Source: Nonomuraea candida (GTDB taxonomy: Bacteria > Actinomycetota > Actinomycetes > Streptosporangiales > Streptosporangiaceae). From it: a stretch of 64,000 nt of DNA. The position numbers and the translations under genes are program-made. The stretch covers positions 124,001-188,000 of the forward strand of contig NZ_JOAG01000019.1 of NCBI RefSeq assembly GCF_000725485.1, in the 5' to 3' direction. Positions 60,903-64,000 of this stretch are shown in pieces. Position 1 is the stretch's first letter. The number at the start of each line of letters is the position of its first letter. The notes below the pieces were generated by a model. That model was not told the origin of the DNA, did no database searches, and was given only the letters and a program-made list of their open reading frames with translations.

Positions 60903-61841
60903 GTGCGAGACATCACCGTTTTCAGCGGCAGCGCTCACCCTGAACTGGCCGAGGAGATCTGCGCCCACCTGGGCACTCCCCTGCACCCCGTCCAAGTCCA
61001 CCGCTTCGCCAACGACGTGCTCGAAGTGCAGCTCCAGGCCAACTGCCGGGAGCGCGACGTGTTCCTCATCCAGCCGCTCGTGCCGCCCGTCCAGGAGAAC
61101 CTGGTCGAGCGGCTGCTCATGCTCGACGCCGCCCGCGGCGCCTCCGCGGCCAGGACGACCGTGGTGATGCCTCATTACGCCTATGCCCGAAGTGACAAGA
61201 AAGACGCGCCGCGCATCTCGATCGGGGCGCGGCTGGTCGCCGACCTGATGGTGGCCGCGGGCGCCAGCAGGGTGCTGGCCATGACGCTGCACTCGCCGCA
61301 GGTGCACGGCTTCTTCAGCGTCCCCGTGGACCACCTGCACGCGCTGCGCGAGCTGGCCGCGCACTTCCGCCGCTACGACCTGTCCAACACGGTCGTCGTC
61401 TCCCCCGACCTGGGCAACGCCAAGGAGGCCGCCCACTTCGCCCGCATGCTCGGCACCGGCGTGGCCATGGGCGCCAAGCAGCGCTTCAGCGACGACCGCG
61501 TGGTGATCAGCTCGGTGATCGGCGAGGTGTCGGGCAAGGACGTGATCGTCCTCGACGACGAGATCGCCAAGGGCAGCACGGTCATCGAGCTGCTCGACCG
61601 GCTGCGCGAGCGGAACGTGCGCTCGATCCGGGTGGCCTGCACGCACGGCCTGTTCGCCGGGGGCGCGATCGAGCGGCTGAGCGCGCTGCCCGAGGTCGAG
61701 GAGATCGTCTGCACCAACACGGTGCCGCCGCCCAAGCCGAGCGACAAGCTGACCGTGTTGTCGATCGCGCCCGCGCTGGCCGAGGCCATGCGCCGGATCC
61801 ACGACGGCGAATCGGTGAGCGCCCTGTTCAGCACCCCCTGA
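60903..61841 (+). CDS. Ribose-phosphate pyrophosphokinase paralogue
   Basis: A 312-residue PRPP-synthetase family protein: ITVFSGSAHPELAEEI, RFANDVLEVQLQANCRERDV, YAYARSDKKDAPRISIGARL and VVVSPDLGNAKEAAHFARML. The PRPP loop is VIVLDDEIAKGSTVIEL where typical enzymes have VDDMIDTGGT, so it is a divergent copy that may have altered kinetics or a special role. GTG 60903 lies nine bases after TACCAT and has no Shine-Dalgarno. No glmU lies next to it, unlike the usual housekeeping prs locus. Confidence 0.88.
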   Translation: MRDITVFSGSAHPELAEEICAHLGTPLHPVQVHRFANDVLEVQLQANCRERDVFLIQPLVPPVQENLVERLLMLDAARGASAARTTVVMPHYAYARSDKKDAPRISIGARLVADLMVAAGASRVLAMTLHSPQVHGFFSVPVDHLHALRELAAHFRRYDLSNTVVVSPDLGNAKEAAHFARMLGTGVAMGAKQRFSDDRVVISSVIGEVSGKDVIVLDDEIAKGSTVIELLDRLRERNVRSIRVACTHGLFAGGAIERLSALPEVEEIVCTNTVPPPKPSDKLTVLSIAPALAEAMRRIHDGESVSALFSTP

Positions 61842-61937
61842 ACGGCTGCCGGCACCCTGGTGGTTCCGTCGCCGTGACCGGTGGCTGTGATCAGCGCTAC
61901 CTTTCCAGCCGGGCGTGAATCGATCATAGTTTTCATC

Positions 61938-62666
61938 ATGCACGCAGCGACGGAACGCCTTCTCGACCACTTCCTCGAGGGCGTCGAACCTGCCGTTCCC
62001 CTCGTCGCGCTCTGGGCGCACGGCTCGCTCGCGGCCGGCGACTACCAGCCGGAGCGCAGCGACCTCGACCTGATCGCGGTGCTCGACTCCGCCCCGACCA
62101 TGGAGCACTGGCGGCGCATCAAGGCCGTGCACCGCAGGCTCCGGCTGCCGCTGGCCGAGCGGCTGCACTGCTCCTACCTGGCCAGGCAGGAGCTCGACGA
62201 CCTCGCGGCCGAGCACATCACCTGGGCGCACGGGCACATCTTCCGCCGCCCCGTCACCGCGGTCACCCGGCGCGAGCTGCACGACAAGCCCCGCGTGCTG
62301 TACGGCCCGCCGCCCGCCGGGCTGCTGCCGCCGGTGTCCGACGCGGAGCTGACCCGGTTCGTCCGCACGGACCTGCGTGACTACTGGCTGGTCAAGGCCC
62401 AGGGGCGGCGGCGCTGGCTGCAGGACGTCTGGGTGGACCTGGGCATGCTGACGGTCGCCAGGGCCACGGTCACCCTGCGGGACGGGCGGCTGATCAGCAA
62501 GCGGGAGGCGCTGGACGTGCTGGCCGAGCTGGACGCGCCGGAGACGGTGGTGGCCGACATCCGCGCCCGCCGGTACGACACCCCGGCGCCGGTGCTGAGC
62601 CGGTTCAGGCGGGGCCGGCTGGCCCGGGCGTTCGTGCGGACGGCGATCAGGCGGGCGCTGGCCTGA
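61938..62666 (+). CDS. Nucleotidyltransferase (aminoglycoside-adenylyltransferase-like)
   Basis: A 242-residue protein with the polymerase-beta nucleotidyltransferase motif LWAHGSLAAGDYQPERSDLD (GSxxxG...SDxDL) near residue 28 and a helical C-terminal domain (RTDLRDYWLVKAQGRRRWLQ). Layout recalls AadA-like ANT enzymes, so it could adenylylate a small molecule, but resistance is not shown. CATAGT ends seven bases before ATG 61938, with TTTCCA 17 bases upstream: a likely leaderless promoter. Confidence 0.72.
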   Translation: MHAATERLLDHFLEGVEPAVPLVALWAHGSLAAGDYQPERSDLDLIAVLDSAPTMEHWRRIKAVHRRLRLPLAERLHCSYLARQELDDLAAEHITWAHGHIFRRPVTAVTRRELHDKPRVLYGPPPAGLLPPVSDAELTRFVRTDLRDYWLVKAQGRRRWLQDVWVDLGMLTVARATVTLRDGRLISKREALDVLAELDAPETVVADIRARRYDTPAPVLSRFRRGRLARAFVRTAIRRALA

Positions 62667-62768
62667 CGCATCCGTTTCCGCCGGGCAGGATGACAATGCG
62701 GATGAGGACTGTTACCTGCATGGAGAATTCGCGAATCACCATCACCTGAACCCGGGAAAGGGCGACAC

Positions 62769-63407
62769 ATGGGGGAAAGCAGGCGGTCCTATCTGCTGGC
62801 GGCGGCATCGGCGGTGTCGCTCCTGAACGACCCGGCCGTGGCGGCGTCGTGGGACAAGCCGAGCGCTCTGATGGAGTTCAGCGTCGCGGGGCTGGCCGGG
62901 CACCTGGCGCACCAGCTCGTCAGGGTCGGTGACGTGCTCGCGCCGAACGGTCAGGTCGGAGAGCCGGTCACGCTTCTTGAGCACTACTCGCGCTCGCCTT
63001 GGGTGCAGGCGGGCCTCGACCACGAGAGCAACCTCAGCGTGCGGCGCGGCGGCGAGGCGGCCGCGGCGGCCGGCCCCGCGGTGCTGGTCGAGCGGGCTCA
63101 GGCACTGCTGGAGATGCAGAACGCGGCGCTGGCCTCCGAGCCCGCCGACCGGGTTGTGCACCTGCCGTGGGCCGGCTGGTCGCTGCGGCTGGACGACTTC
63201 CTGCTCACCAGACTCGTGGAGTTGGTCGTGCACTCCGACGACCTGGCGGCCAGCGTGGGCGTGGGGACGCCCGAGCTGCCCGCGTGCGTGATCGATCCGG
63301 TGGTCGAGCTGCTGGCCCGCCTGGCCGTGCACCGCCACGGGCCCACGGCGGTCATCCGCACGCTGAGCAGGACCGAGCGCGCCCCGGCCACCATCAGCGC
63401 GTTCTGA
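62769..63407 (+). CDS. Mycothiol-dependent maleylpyruvate isomerase-like (MDMPI/DinB fold) protein
   Basis: A 212-residue four-helix protein: YLLAAASAVSLLNDPAVAAS, SVAGLAGHLAHQLVRVGDVL (the H..LHQ-type helix) and LTRLVELVVHSDDLAASVGV, where His residues bind metal. This is the MDMPI N-terminal fold used by mycothiol-dependent enzymes. AAAGG precedes ATG 62769. mshD in the same window shows that mycothiol is made. Confidence 0.8.
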   Translation: MGESRRSYLLAAASAVSLLNDPAVAASWDKPSALMEFSVAGLAGHLAHQLVRVGDVLAPNGQVGEPVTLLEHYSRSPWVQAGLDHESNLSVRRGGEAAAAAGPAVLVERAQALLEMQNAALASEPADRVVHLPWAGWSLRLDDFLLTRLVELVVHSDDLAASVGVGTPELPACVIDPVVELLARLAVHRHGPTAVIRTLSRTERAPATISAF

Positions 63408-63416
63408 GCCCGCAGG

Positions 63417-63532
63417 GCGCGGCTCAGGTCTTCACAGGGCGGGCCGGACCGCACGGCAGGCGCGGCTCAGGTCTTCCCGGGGGCCGAGCCGCACGGCAGG
63501 CGCGGCTCGGCTTTCCAGGGGCGGGCCGTGCC
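63417..63532. repeat. Three imperfect 40-43-bp tandem repeats
   Basis: Units starting GCGCGGCTCAGGTCTTC begin at 63417 and 63460, and a shorter one (GCGCGGCTCGGCTTTCC) at 63500. They fill the space between two convergent genes. Confidence 0.8.
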
Positions 63533-63543
63533 GCCGGGCGGCG

Positions 63544-64000
63544 TCACTTTCCCGGGTCGTGCACGCTGACCTCGGGATAGTCCTTGACCTCGGTGTGCTT
63601 GCCCAGCAGGTGCCGGTCGAGGAAGCCCGCCAGGTGGGCCCGGGTGATCTCCAGGGCGCGGGCGCCGTCCAGCTTCTGCGAGGGCAGGCCGAGCTGCGAC
63701 CTGAGCACGGCGTAGTCGACGAACGACGAGTGGTCCGCGCCCTTCACGGTGACCCACCGCTTCCAGCCGGTCAGCTTCCGCCAGGCCGCCTTCCAGCTCT
63801 CGTCGGTGCCGCCGGGGGTGTGCGAGTCGGCCGCGCCGATCAGCAGGAACGGCCGCTTGACCGGCTTGGTGAGCCGGTAGGTGCCGTCCAGGTTGGCGCC
63901 GGCTTTGATCCGGCGGTCGGCGATCACGGCCTGGGAGGCGGCGTACCCGCCGATCGAGTGGCCGACCATGGCGATGCGCGACCGGTCGATCCGCTCGCCC
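63544..64000 (-). CDS. Alpha/beta hydrolase, C-terminal part (cut by window end)
   Basis: The last 150 residues of a serine hydrolase. The nucleophile elbow is IAMVGHSIGGYAASQAV, the acid region PFLLIGAADSHTPGG and the catalytic His KGADHSSFVDY. The C-terminal motif HLLG matches lipase/chlorophyllase-like secreted hydrolases of actinomycetes. The frame is open past 64000, so the N terminus and any signal peptide are outside the window. Confidence 0.85.
   Translation of the reverse strand, partial: GERIDRSRIAMVGHSIGGYAASQAVIADRRIKAGANLDGTYRLTKPVKRPFLLIGAADSHTPGGTDESWKAAWRKLTGWKRWVTVKGADHSSFVDYAVLRSQLGLPSQKLDGARALEITRAHLAGFLDRHLLGKHTEVKDYPEVSVHDPGK

Overview
The window is high-GC DNA from a filamentous actinomycete. 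A GlnR-type nitrogen regulator, mycothiol synthase, a mycothiol-linked isomerase-fold protein, a DUF2993/LmeA lipid-binding protein, many GTG/TTG starts and several apparently leaderless genes fit the Streptosporangiales; a Nonomuraea-like genus is my best guess, from protein flavour and not from any search.

1-13 kb: a thioredoxin/MoaD/LmeA block lies beside glnR, followed by a very large CRP-like/NB-ARC/TPR regulator. Two related ECF sigma/anti-sigma pairs sit 10 kb apart (744-2122 and 11758-13012), with a Nudix enzyme, a FUSC-type membrane protein and small hydrolases between them.

13-36 kb: two secreted M28 peptidases and the relic of a third; a stand-alone LigD-type polymerase; a TPP riboswitch followed by thiD and tenA; cstA with an overlapping small Cys protein; a probable second UMP kinase. 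A 1,301-residue XRE/STAND/WD40 protein is flanked by two secreted-protein genes that share an upstream direct-repeat motif. An MFS pump at 30501 is preceded by an 8-codon leader ORF and mutually exclusive hairpins, a likely ribosome-sensing attenuator. A LuxR/STAND regulator and VOC proteins follow.

37.9-48.8 kb is accessory DNA of lower GC. It starts with a three-gene candidate toxin-antitoxin-chaperone operon (HicA-like, HTH, SecB-like) and a frameshifted DUF4041-like gene. From 42.9 kb it becomes a tRNA-Gly(CCC) integration hot spot: three copies of the tRNA 3' half, each with a TGGCAC-type arm repeat beside it, an integrase relic, a PIN/antitoxin pair, DUF6461-type genes, an inositol-monophosphatase-like gene behind a frameshifted regulator, and a small zinc-ribbon gene.

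48.9-64 kb returns to core chromosome: dcd; a DUF47-pit phosphate uptake operon behind two arrays of GTTC repeats that look like PHO boxes; mshD; a secreted 5'-nucleotidase; MazG-like; drug and nucleobase transporters; an alkyl sulfatase; a HAD phosphatase; a PRPP-synthetase paralogue; a nucleotidyltransferase; and, cut by the window end, an alpha/beta hydrolase.

The best leads are the candidate chaperone-linked toxin-antitoxin operon, the nested tRNA-Gly insertions, the leader-peptide attenuator and the motif shared by two secreted-protein genes.
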